Shown here in pieces: positions 42,814 through 50,653 of a DNA stretch of 64,000 nt (the stretch's first letter is position 1; each line of letters starts with the position of its first letter). Below the pieces are notes generated by a model. The model saw only the letters and a program-made list of their open reading frames with translations. It had not been told where the DNA came from and ran no database searches. Position numbers and translations under genes: made by a program. This stretch comes from Pseudomonas pergaminensis (lineage in GTDB: Bacteria > Pseudomonadota > Gammaproteobacteria > Pseudomonadales > Pseudomonadaceae). The stretch is from assembly GCF_024112395.2 (NCBI RefSeq), contig NZ_CP078013.2, forward strand, positions 5,456,001 through 5,520,000. Direction: 5' to 3'.

Positions 42814-43968
42814 ATGTCAGAGCGCTTTTACCCACCCACCGAAGAAGACTTACGCAAACGACGGATCCTGACCCCGCCGCCATCGCGTTTGCCGTATTCG
42901 CCATCTATTGATTATTTCGAGCCATCCCCTGCCCCGGTACCCACGCTAGCCAAACCTTGCGGCTGCGTTTTCATCAAGCCCTGCCAACTGCCTGACGGCA
43001 TCACCCATTACTACAACCCAGCCGGGTATGTCCCGTTGGAACTCATCAAGGAGTACGCCCATGTAAGCCTGCTGGGTGGACGTGAGGTGGACAGCCGGGG
43101 CGCAGTTGCCTTGCGCAAGATCAGCGGCAGCACATTGCCCGCTGGCCTCGGCCAGTTGGCGTTGCGTTCGGCGGTTTTGGAGTCGGCAGCCACTGCCGTC
43201 GGTTCTGTCGCCAGTGGTCTATTGACGGGGTTGGTGGCGCTGGCCTGGCCGTCGGAACTGGGTGACAGCGCGCTCTACAGCGAAGAGCAATTGCGTTCGA
43301 TGCAACGGGCGCGGTCGCAGATGCGGTTGCATATTGAGCAAAGCGAGGACGGAACGCTCAAGGGGTATGGGTTTTACACGGGTAACCATGCCGATTGGCA
43401 GATGATTGATGTGGTGCAGTTTCAAAGCCGTGGCGATCAGTTTGTGGCGGAATTGGACGAGGGCGTGGAGCTGATCTGGACGCCCGCCGTTGATCCAAGT
43501 GACACGCTGGGTATTCCAGCCTTGGAGGCTGCGCCGCAGGCTCCGGTGATCTGGATTTATCCGCCGACGGAGAAGGCCGCGCAGATTCTGGTGAACCCGA
43601 TTTATCCCCCGGAGTATCGGGATTTTATTCTGGTGTTCCCGGTGGAATCGGGGGTTCGGCCGCTGTATGTGGTGGTCAGTGTCAAGGCTGGGGATCACAA
43701 GTACCACAAGGCACCTAATACCGAACAAATAACTGGCTTTGCAGGCCTGATCAAAGCAAAACCCATGACTCCCAGACAGGGAGGCGCCGGGTTAAGAGAG
43801 CGTTGGATTGAGGAAAAAGGCCGGAGAATCTATGAGTGGGACTCTCAACATGGAGAGCTGGAAGTTTATCTAGCAAGTGATGGGAGCCATTTAGGTGCGT
43901 TCAGCCACGTAACCGGCGAGCAACTAAAAGGACCGAAGAAAAAACGAAATATCAGAAGATACCTGTGA
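42814..43968 (+). CDS. S-type-pyocin-like toxin with a colicin E3-type 16S rRNase domain
   Basis: The 384-residue protein has a proline-rich N-terminus, two cysteines in CGCVFIKPC, an Ala/Gly-rich hydrophobic stretch at about 108-146, and a pyocin-S-like domain to about 290. The last 80 residues match the colicin E3 ribonuclease tip: YEWDSQHGELEVY and LKGPKKKRNIRRYL. Colicin E3 catalytic residues Asp510, His513, Glu517 and Arg545 correspond to Asp343, His346, Glu350 and Arg378 with identical spacing. Such toxins cut 16S rRNA near the decoding site and stop translation. The receptor-binding and TonB/Tol-box parts of true colicins are absent, and no lysis gene follows, so delivery is unclear; loading on a secretion system is an inference. 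The immunity gene follows by 7 bases. Base composition falls from about 43,720 on. Confidence 0.88.
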   Translation: MSERFYPPTEEDLRKRRILTPPPSRLPYSPSIDYFEPSPAPVPTLAKPCGCVFIKPCQLPDGITHYYNPAGYVPLELIKEYAHVSLLGGREVDSRGAVALRKISGSTLPAGLGQLALRSAVLESAATAVGSVASGLLTGLVALAWPSELGDSALYSEEQLRSMQRARSQMRLHIEQSEDGTLKGYGFYTGNHADWQMIDVVQFQSRGDQFVAELDEGVELIWTPAVDPSDTLGIPALEAAPQAPVIWIYPPTEKAAQILVNPIYPPEYRDFILVFPVESGVRPLYVVVSVKAGDHKYHKAPNTEQITGFAGLIKAKPMTPRQGGAGLRERWIEEKGRRIYEWDSQHGELEVYLASDGSHLGAFSHVTGEQLKGPKKKRNIRRYL

Positions 43969-43975
43969 GGTCTAC

Positions 43976-44233
43976 ATGGGACTAAAAGTGAGATTGGAAT
44001 GGTTCGACAGAACCACACAGCAGCTACGTGGCGCGGAGGACTCGGCAGATATGGGAGACGATTACTCCGCGATTTCCGAGCTTGGATTGTCGACAGCCGA
44101 AGATGTCAATAACGGGATGTTTGAGCTGCGGAGGGAGTGGCTACCACTGATACAGGCACGTTTTTCTCATGAAATTGCTCTTTTAGAAAGCGACTACTTC
44201 ATCGCGTTTGATTACGAAGATGCAAACGAATAA
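43976..44233 (+). CDS. Colicin E3-type immunity protein
   Basis: The 85-residue acidic protein MGLKVRLEWFDRTT resembles ImmE3/cloacin immunity, with GDDYSAISELG, NNGMFELRREWLPLIQARF and YFIAFDYEDANE at matching places. It would bind the rRNase domain encoded just upstream and block it. GAGG precedes the start. Confidence 0.9.
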   Translation: MGLKVRLEWFDRTTQQLRGAEDSADMGDDYSAISELGLSTAEDVNNGMFELRREWLPLIQARFSHEIALLESDYFIAFDYEDANE

Positions 44234-44257
44234 CACAAACTCCGAGAATTCAGCTTA

Positions 44258-44881
44258 ATGCGCAGACTGTCACTCACAAACAAAAAACTCCGCAACATCC
44301 CCAGGCACCTCAGAGCTCTGACCCGCTGGGCAGACAGCTTCGAAGGCTGTTTTTACGAAGAGTTACCGCTGCGACCCGACTATATAAACCTAAAAATCCC
44401 AGTTATTGAAAACCTTGTTGAAGGCAATCAAACCACACCGGAAATTCTGGCGCATTGCGCTCAACAGATGATCAAGGTTGCAGGTCACTTGGTTGAAGCA
44501 CGATCAGACGGTGACCCTGAGTGCTGGATTGTCGCCTGTATCATGGTCCCGGACATGTTCTCAAGCCGAGTCTGTGTCTACACCGACAAAGCCCGCCTTC
44601 TCGGCCACACCCAGCCCTTTGACTACGAGTACTTTCGCCAAACACGCATCATCGGCCGAAGCCTTGCCCGCGAATGGGGGTTGGTCGTTCCGCCGGGCCT
44701 CCACGAAGTTGGCTTTCACTTCATCCACGAGGACGAAGACGGAACCGTCTTCGAGTCAGAGCATTGGTACTTCGGCGAAGTCAGCACGACCGATGAAGAC
44801 CCTGGCGCAGAGCGCTGGAAGTATCAAACCTTCAGGTCCTTCCAAGCACAGCATCCACATTTGTTTGGTCCGTCCACTTAG
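44258..44881 (+). CDS. DUF3916-like protein in the toxin/immunity module
   Basis: The 207-residue protein begins MRRLSLTNKKLRNIPRHL and reads VIENLVEGNQTTPEI, features I recall from DUF3916 proteins that are often found next to immunity genes of polymorphic toxins. No signal peptide or membrane segment. It shares the lower GC of the immunity gene, so it probably arrived with it. It may be an additional or orphan immunity protein; this is inference. Confidence 0.7.
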   Translation: MRRLSLTNKKLRNIPRHLRALTRWADSFEGCFYEELPLRPDYINLKIPVIENLVEGNQTTPEILAHCAQQMIKVAGHLVEARSDGDPECWIVACIMVPDMFSSRVCVYTDKARLLGHTQPFDYEYFRQTRIIGRSLAREWGLVVPPGLHEVGFHFIHEDEDGTVFESEHWYFGEVSTTDEDPGAERWKYQTFRSFQAQHPHLFGPST

Positions 44882-45450
44882 CTCGCCTTCATCTCACTCC
44901 CCGCCCCACCAATCAACACACGATTCCCCGGATCCGTAATATCAAACACCTGCAGCGCACACGCCGAAGGCTCCAGCTTGAACTGAAACTCCACCAGGTA
45001 CACCTTTGCCTTCTCCGGGCTGAAGGTGCTCATCACCGGCCCACAGCTGTAGTAAGCCCCGTTGCCCCGGTTGTTCGCCGTGCTGGCGACGGTGAGTTGC
45101 TTGCCAGGGTCAGCTTGGATTTCCAGCTGTGGAAAACGCTTGAACCCTGCACTGGCAACGGTCTGGTTGAGCTTGGCGATCCAGTTGAAGACGCGGCCTT
45201 CGCCAGTGTCCATCACGGTGCCGAGGGTTTCCATGCGCTGGTCAGGGTCGCCTTCGCGGCGGATCGAGAATTCCACGGGGGCGGTGCCGCCGTAGGCTTT
45301 CATGATGACTTTGGCGTGCTCTGCATCCACGGCCACGGTTTTCTGGCGAAGTTGGACGCCGTCCTTGAACAGGCTGGGCGATGAATCGCGTTGGTTGGAT
45401 TGGCAGGCGCCCAGTGAGAGGGCGATGCAGAGCAGCGCGATGCGTTTCAT
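44878..45450 (-). CDS. Predicted lipoprotein of unknown function
   Basis: The 190-residue protein has a clear lipobox signal (MKRIALLCIALSLGACQSN, Cys16) and AAGGA upstream. The mature part is beta-rich, with no recognised domain. It is convergent with the DUF3916 gene and overlaps its end by 4 bases. Confidence 0.8.
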   Translation of the reverse strand: MKRIALLCIALSLGACQSNQRDSSPSLFKDGVQLRQKTVAVDAEHAKVIMKAYGGTAPVEFSIRREGDPDQRMETLGTVMDTGEGRVFNWIAKLNQTVASAGFKRFPQLEIQADPGKQLTVASTANNRGNGAYYSCGPVMSTFSPEKAKVYLVEFQFKLEPSACALQVFDITDPGNRVLIGGAGSEMKAS

Positions 45451-45825
45451 GGGGATGTCCTTATCGGTAGTGAGAGTGATGACTGGACCCGAGTTTAAAC
45501 AGATTGTTCCGCACTGGAACCAGGGCCCGTGGGACTAAAAGAAGGCAGCGCTGCAAGCGTCGTGGCTAGGTAGGCCTACCGAGGTGATCCCATCGCAGCC
45601 TCGCCGGGACTCGACAGCTCCCACATTGGATCGGTATCGCAGCGGAAATGGCTTCGCTGCCCACAGGGGGAACGTTGAGGGCGTTGGTGACCAGGTTGTG
45701 GAACGCCATGGTCCGCGAGAGGACGTCGCCGCGCAGCACCCCAAGGAGTTTCAGCGCCTGCAGGGACTGGCGCGAGGACTGCATGAGACTGCACGGTTGA
45801 GCTGTTCAGGAATGTGCTCGATTGA
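45451..45825. other. Gene-poor stretch with eroded REP remnants
   Basis: This 375-bp gap contains degraded REP-like pieces (about 45,590-45,635, for example CTCGACAGCTCCCACATTGG) and a short leftward frame, 45566-45784, that has no support as a gene. Nothing else recognisable is seen; the upstream part (45451-45480) contains only the ribosome site of the lipoprotein gene. Confidence 0.5.
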
Positions 45826-46200
45826 TTATTTGGGCTGGAACGTTTCGAGGTACGCCAGGATGTTTTCAATTTTTTCCTGGTCACTGATGCCCCAGAAGAT
45901 CATGCGCGTGCCGCTCACCACTTTTTTTGGTGCCTCGATATAGGCGGCGAGTTTGTCGCGGGTCCAGACCACACCGGAGTTTTTCATTGCGTCGGAATAC
46001 TGGTAGTCGGTGGTAGTGCCGGCGGGCCGGCCGATGATGCCGTTAAGTTGCGGGCCGAAGCCACCGCGTGCGCCTTCACCGATGCTGTGACAGCCGCCGC
46101 AGGTCTTGGCGAAGAGCTTGCCGCCCGCCTCCGCATCGCCCGCGGCAATAGCTGAGTGGGTGTTGAGTAACAGGACGAGGGCGAGTAATGCGTACTTCAT
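45826..46200 (-). CDS. Periplasmic class I cytochrome c
   Basis: The 124-residue protein has a signal peptide (MKYALLALVLLLNTHSAIAA) and one heme site CGGCH (about residues 34-38), with a methionine ligand candidate in SGTRMIFWG. It resembles soluble c-type cytochromes such as c2/c-552 that pass electrons in the periplasm. GCGGAG precedes the start. Confidence 0.92.
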   Translation of the reverse strand: MKYALLALVLLLNTHSAIAAGDAEAGGKLFAKTCGGCHSIGEGARGGFGPQLNGIIGRPAGTTTDYQYSDAMKNSGVVWTRDKLAAYIEAPKKVVSGTRMIFWGISDQEKIENILAYLETFQPK

Positions 46201-46383
46201 GATGGCTCCGCATCGGGCAAGGAGGGGCCAATTATGCCTGGATCCGCTGCACCGCGTCGCTCAAGGAAACGCTCTGGAAAGCGCTCCAGGACGACCATCC
46301 ATCGCCCCTATAAACATCTAATCGAACCTATTCCAGCCCATTCCACTCCACCTTACTGAATCCCTGATGGAGGAGTAAGGATC

Positions 46384-46764
46384 ATGGCTCAGCCATCGAT
46401 TTTGGTACTGGAAGACGACGAAATCATTCGCGCGTTAATGGTGGACGTACTGGAAGATTTCGGTGCAGTCGTTACGTCTTTTCCTTCGGCGGATGAGGGG
46501 ATGATTTACTTGGAGCGGGCCGATGATCCAGTCGACCTGATTGTCAGCGATATCCAGATGCCGGGCCTGCTCAATGGCTATGACCTGAGCAAAGTGGTGG
46601 CCCATCGCTGGCCAACGGTGCCAGTGGTGCTGACCTCAGGCAATACCAAGCTGGCGGCGCAATTGGGCGGCTCGGTGCGGTTTTTGCCCAAGCCGTGGAG
46701 CACTGAGCATCTGATTGAGTGCGTACAAACGGCATTGACCCAACAAGGCTTGTCCATGCACTGA
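46384..46764 (+). CDS. Single-domain response regulator
   Basis: The 126-residue receiver domain has the acidic pocket LVLEDDE, phospho-acceptor Asp56 (IVSDIQMPG) and the conserved Lys103 (RFLPKPWS); there is no output domain. GGAGGAGTAAGG lies before the start. It precedes the heme oxygenase/bacteriophytochrome pair by about 200 bases and may be the partner of that histidine kinase, which has no receiver of its own. Confidence 0.9.
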   Translation: MAQPSILVLEDDEIIRALMVDVLEDFGAVVTSFPSADEGMIYLERADDPVDLIVSDIQMPGLLNGYDLSKVVAHRWPTVPVVLTSGNTKLAAQLGGSVRFLPKPWSTEHLIECVQTALTQQGLSMH

Positions 46765-46960
46765 TAGCGTCGCGATATCACTTAAACCGAACTTCGTGGT
46801 GCCATTTAAGGTCATTACTGGGAGCAAGGAGCGACTTTTCTGATCCGCTGGTCAGCCTTTTCGCCCTGTGCGTTCAGATGATGGCCATGAGTTGTGTAGA
46901 ATCGTCGCCCATTTCCACGCGTCATTCATGGCCGAGAGGCCCACAGTTCGAGCTTATTGA

Positions 46961-47575
46961 ATGCATTCACAGGCCCATGACGTCGGTGCGCCCTCATTGC
47001 TGGAAGCGTTGCGCACAGGCACGGCCCTGCTGCACGTGGCGTTGGAAAAGCGCTTGCCGTTTTTTTCCGAGCGCCTGGATACCGACTGGTACCAACGCTT
47101 GCTTCAAGCGTATTACGGCTTTTATGCGCCGATGGAAGCAGCCCTGTACGAATGTGATTTGATCCCCGAAGGCTTCGACCGGGTGCTGCGTGTGAAAACG
47201 CCCACCCTGGTGAACGACCTTCGCGCCCTCGGCCTGAATGACCACGCCATCAACGCCCTGCCCCGCTGCGCCAACCTGCCTGTCCTGAATACACCCGCTG
47301 CCTTGCTCGGTGCGCTCTATGTGCTCGAAGGCGCGACCTTGGGTGGCCAGGTGCTGCGCCGGGAAATGACCCAGCGCCTTGGTGTGAACGCCGACAACGG
47401 CGGTGCGTTTCTTGACGTGTATGGCGCCGAGACAGGGCGGCGCTGGAAAGACTTTCTCGACTATCTGGGCCGCCAACCGCTCGACGCTGACGACAAACAG
47501 CGCGCGGTGATTGCAGCCTGTTCGACATTCAGCTGCTTTGAGCAATGGCTCGACGGCCAGGAGGTACTGCTATGA
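46961..47575 (+). CDS. bphO: Bacteriophytochrome-associated heme oxygenase
   Basis: The 204-residue enzyme opens heme to biliverdin, the chromophore for the phytochrome encoded next. The helical fold has the proximal histidine in GTALLHVALEKRLPFF and the distal-helix glycines near GALYVLEGATLGGQVL. It ends in a 4-base ATGA overlap with bphP, so enzyme and apophytochrome are made together. Confidence 0.93.
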   Translation: MHSQAHDVGAPSLLEALRTGTALLHVALEKRLPFFSERLDTDWYQRLLQAYYGFYAPMEAALYECDLIPEGFDRVLRVKTPTLVNDLRALGLNDHAINALPRCANLPVLNTPAALLGALYVLEGATLGGQVLRREMTQRLGVNADNGGAFLDVYGAETGRRWKDFLDYLGRQPLDADDKQRAVIAACSTFSCFEQWLDGQEVLL

Positions 47576-49815
47576 AACCCGAAGATTTTGAAGAGCTGCT
47601 TGCCAACTGCGCCGACGAGCCAATCCGCTTTCCGGGGGCGATCCAACCCCACGGTGTGCTGCTGACATTATCGGAGCCAGACCTGAAGTTCATCCAGGTC
47701 AGCACCAACGTCGGCATGCTGTTCGGCCATGCGCCCGAGGCGTTGCTGGGCCAGCCGCTGCACGTACTGGTAGGCGCCGAACACGCCAAGGCCGTTGCCG
47801 CCATGGCCGAACACAACACGTTTTTCGATGCCCCACCGTTGCACGTCACGTTTAACGGCGCAGAGTTCGAAGGCCTGCTGCACCGCCATCAAGGTGTGCT
47901 GGTGCTGGAATTCGAGCCACGACTGAAAGACTTCCGTCCACGGGCACTGAACGGCCGCACCAGTGACCTGGGCAAGATGCTGCAACGTTTGCAGTCGGCG
48001 AAAACCCTGCAAGCGCTGTACGAAATCAGCGTGACTGAAATCCAGGCCATGACTGGCTACGACCGCGTGCTCATTTACCGTTTCGAAGACGAAGGCCATG
48101 GCCAGGTGATCGCCGAAGCGTCGGCGCCGTCCATGGAACTGTTCAACGGGCTGTTCTTCCCTGCGTCCGACATCCCCGAGCAGGCCCGTGAGCTGTATCG
48201 CACCAACTGGCTGCGCATCATCCCGAATGCGGCCTATGAGCCGGTGCCCCTGCTGCCCAAGCTGCGCCCGGACACCGGCCAACCGTTAGACTTGAGCTTC
48301 GCCACGTTGCGCAGCGTGTCGCCGATTCACTGCCAGTACATGCAGAACATGGGCGTGCAGTCGTCCATGAGCATCTCGCTGATGAAGGGCGACAAACTCT
48401 GGGGCCTGATCAGCTGCGGCAACCGCGAACCGCTGCTGGTGCCGAATGACCTGCGCACGGCCTGCCAGACCATCGGCCAGGTGCTGTCGTTGCAGATCAG
48501 CGCCATGGAAGCACTGGACCTGAGCCGTCAACGCGAGGAGAAAGTCGAGGCCCTGGCCCGCCTGGATAAGGCCATGAAGGCGTCAGAAGAAAACGTGTTC
48601 GACGGCCTGGCCCAGCAACCGCAATTGCTGATGGACCTGACCCTGTCCGGCGGCGTGGCGATCATCGAAGACAAGCAACTGCATCGCTACGGCAACTGCC
48701 CGGAACCGGCGCAGATCCGTGCGCTGCACAAGTGGCTGCAGGAAGGCGGCGAGCCGGTTTTTTCCAGCCACAACCTGGCCTCGGTCTACCCGCCGGCCGC
48801 CGAGTTCCAGCAGGTCGCCAGCGGCGTGTTGGCCATGAGCTTGCCCAAGCCTGTGGATAACGGCGTGCTGTGGTTCCGTCCGGAAGTCAAAGAGAACATC
48901 AACTGGAGCGGCGACCCGAAAAAGCCACTGGACCTGGAAAACTCCGACGCCGGCCTACGCCTTCGCCCACGCACCTCGTTTGAAATCTGGAAGGTGGAAA
49001 TGGCCGGCATCTCCACCAAGTGGAGCCACGGCGACCGCTTCGCCGCCAACGACCTGCGCCGCTCCGCGCTGGAAAACGACCTGGCCCGCCAGGTGCTGCG
49101 CGAGCAACAGGCCGTGCGCGCCCGCGATGAGCTGGTGGCGGTGGTGTCCCACGACCTGCGTAACCCGATGACCGTGATCTCCATGCTTTGCGGCATGATG
49201 CAAAAGGCCTTCAGTTCCGATGGCCCACACACTTCGCGGCGGATTTCCTCGGCCATCGACACCATGCAACAGGCCGCCGGGCGTATGAACGTGCTGCTGG
49301 AAGACTTGCTCGACACCTCGAAAATCGAGGCCGGACGCTATGTGGTCAAGCCCGTGGCGCTCGATGTAAGCCAGATGTTTGAAGAGGCGTACTCGCTGCT
49401 CGCACCACTGGCGATGGAGAAAGGCATCGACCTTTCTTTCAACGCCGAGCCTGGCCTGCAGATCAATGGCGACCCAGAGCGTCTGTTCCAGGTGCTGTCG
49501 AACCTGATCGGCAACGCGATCAAGTTCACGCCGCGCCAGGGCAATATTGGCATCAGTGCGATGAGCAACGGCGAAGAGATTGTCTTCTCGGTGCGTGACT
49601 CCGGCGAGGGTATTGCGCCGGAACAACTGCCGCACGTGTTTGATCGGTATTGGACCCAGGCGGAAAACAACCCGACCGGCAGTGGGCTGGGGTTGTATAT
49701 CACGCAAGGTATTGTCCAGGCCCATGGCGGCAAGATTGTTGCCGAGAGTGAGGTGGGCCGGGGTAGTGAGTTTCGCTTTACAGTGCCGAAGGTGATTGAA
49801 GACTCGCATACCTGA
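47572..49815 (+). CDS. bphP: Bacteriophytochrome histidine kinase
   Basis: The 747-residue red/far-red light sensor starts at ATG 47572 with GGAGG upstream, overlapping bphO. The order is PAS with the bilin-binding Cys13 (LANCADEPIRFPGAIQPHG), GAF with FFPASDIPEQARELY (the Asp-Ile-Pro chromophore pocket), PHY with the tongue motifs WFRPE and PRTSFEIW, then HisKA with phospho-acceptor His527 (VVSHDLRNPM) and HATPase_c ending near FRFTVPKV. No receiver domain is fused. It likely phosphorylates a separate regulator, such as the one at 46384. Confidence 0.95.
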   Translation: MKPEDFEELLANCADEPIRFPGAIQPHGVLLTLSEPDLKFIQVSTNVGMLFGHAPEALLGQPLHVLVGAEHAKAVAAMAEHNTFFDAPPLHVTFNGAEFEGLLHRHQGVLVLEFEPRLKDFRPRALNGRTSDLGKMLQRLQSAKTLQALYEISVTEIQAMTGYDRVLIYRFEDEGHGQVIAEASAPSMELFNGLFFPASDIPEQARELYRTNWLRIIPNAAYEPVPLLPKLRPDTGQPLDLSFATLRSVSPIHCQYMQNMGVQSSMSISLMKGDKLWGLISCGNREPLLVPNDLRTACQTIGQVLSLQISAMEALDLSRQREEKVEALARLDKAMKASEENVFDGLAQQPQLLMDLTLSGGVAIIEDKQLHRYGNCPEPAQIRALHKWLQEGGEPVFSSHNLASVYPPAAEFQQVASGVLAMSLPKPVDNGVLWFRPEVKENINWSGDPKKPLDLENSDAGLRLRPRTSFEIWKVEMAGISTKWSHGDRFAANDLRRSALENDLARQVLREQQAVRARDELVAVVSHDLRNPMTVISMLCGMMQKAFSSDGPHTSRRISSAIDTMQQAAGRMNVLLEDLLDTSKIEAGRYVVKPVALDVSQMFEEAYSLLAPLAMEKGIDLSFNAEPGLQINGDPERLFQVLSNLIGNAIKFTPRQGNIGISAMSNGEEIVFSVRDSGEGIAPEQLPHVFDRYWTQAENNPTGSGLGLYITQGIVQAHGGKIVAESEVGRGSEFRFTVPKVIEDSHT

Positions 49816-49864
49816 GGCGGTAGAGGCGGCCTGGCAGCCGGCCGCACTCCAGCGGCTGCCCCGC

Positions 49865-50276
49865 GATCCAAATGTGGCAGCTGGCTTGCCTGCGAAGATG
49901 GCCTAACAGCCGACCACACTCTAACTGTCGCCCCGCGATCCAAATGTGGGAGCTGGCTTGCCTGCGAAGGCGGCCTGACAGCCGACCACACTCTAACTGT
50001 CGCCCCGCGATCCAAATGTGGGAGCTGGGTTGCCTGCGAAAGCGGCCTGACAGCCGACCACACTCTAACTGTCGCCCCGCGATCCAAATGTGGGAGCTGG
50101 CTTGCCTGCGAAAGCGGCCTGACGGCCGACCACACTCTAACTGTCGCCCCGCGATCCAAATGTGGCAGCTGGCTTGCCTGCGAAGGCGGCCTGACAGCCG
50201 ACCACACTCTAACTGTCGCCCCGCGATCCAAATGTGGCAGCTGGCTTGCCTGCGAAGGCGGCCTGACAGCCGACCT
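49865..50276. repeat. Tandem array of six 72-bp REP-containing units
   Basis: GATCCAAATGTGG recurs at 49865, 49937, 50009, 50081, 50153 and 50225, exactly 72 bases apart. Each unit has the REP core (GGGAGCTGGCTTGCCTGCGA or a GGCAGCTGG variant), then GCGGCCTGACAGCCGACCAC and ACTCTAACTGTCGCCCCGC. A more diverged half-unit precedes it at about 49827-49864. All copies are in the same orientation, unlike the inverted REP pairs elsewhere. Confidence 0.95.
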
Positions 50277-50329
50277 GGATGTTGGATCTTACGGGGTACA
50301 TATCCGTTATTTAGGTAAAGGCTGCTGTT

Positions 50330-50545
50330 GGTTCCGCCCTTACGGCGGCTCACTTTTGAAAAGCGCAAAAGTAAGCAAAACGCTCTTGCCCCAACACTCG
50401 GCACCTCGCCTAGGCTCGGTGTGCCCGTAATCCGACAGGTATTTGGGGGGCCGCCGCCACGCGCCATCCATGGCGCGGGGCGGCTAAACCGGCATCCCTG
50501 CCGGTTTACCCCCCAAATCCCTGTCGAATTCCGGCCAGCGTGTTT
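50330..50545. repeat. Large branched inverted-repeat element
   Basis: An outer stem GACAGGTATTTGGGGGG (50434-50450) pairs with CCCCCCAAATCCCTGTC (50509-50525), one mismatch, and encloses two inner hairpins: GCGCCAT/ATGGCGC (50461-50476, inside CCGCC/GGCGG) and AAACCGGCAT/TGCCGGTTT (50486-50507). The flanks (for example TTCCGCCCTTACGGCGG at about 50333) belong to the same dispersed element. I recall very similar sequence at many sites in Pseudomonas genomes; its function is unknown. Confidence 0.75.
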
Positions 50546-50573
50546 AACGGGGCGCCTGAGATCAAAAGCAGGA

Positions 50574-50600
50574 TCAAGGTCAAGGTCAAGGTCAAGGTCA
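50574..50600. repeat. Hexanucleotide tandem repeat (TCAAGG)4.5
   Basis: TCAAGG is repeated four and a half times without error. It is a likely variable-number locus but lies outside any gene. Confidence 0.9.
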
Positions 50601-50653
50601 ACGGCGGCTCGCTTTGCATCGTGGTTAGTGGTGGTTGCATTGCCCGGTAATCC

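Larger units (their letters stand above)
49816..50653. other. Repeat-rich region without a gene
   Basis: The 838 bp between bphP and the sensor kinase hold a tandem array of 72-bp REP units, a large branched inverted-repeat element and a hexanucleotide repeat, each listed separately. Open frames crossing it on both strands are products of the repeat period and are not supported as genes. Confidence 0.85.

Noticed and set aside
45566..45784. 72-residue leftward frame beginning MQSSRQSLQALKLLGVLRGD
   Set aside because: The first half looks protein-like, perhaps a decayed Pseudomonas gene remnant, but the second half reads through REP-like sequence and no Shine-Dalgarno was found.
49865..50276. 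CRISPR array
   Set aside because: Units repeat in full without unique spacers, and no cas genes are present.
49872..50318. Open frame encoding 24-residue repeats (MWELACLRRRPDSRPHSNCR type), and matching frames on the minus strand at 49338-50467
   Set aside because: They exist only because the REP array has a 72-bp period. They have no ribosome site, and the minus-strand frames run into bphP antisense.
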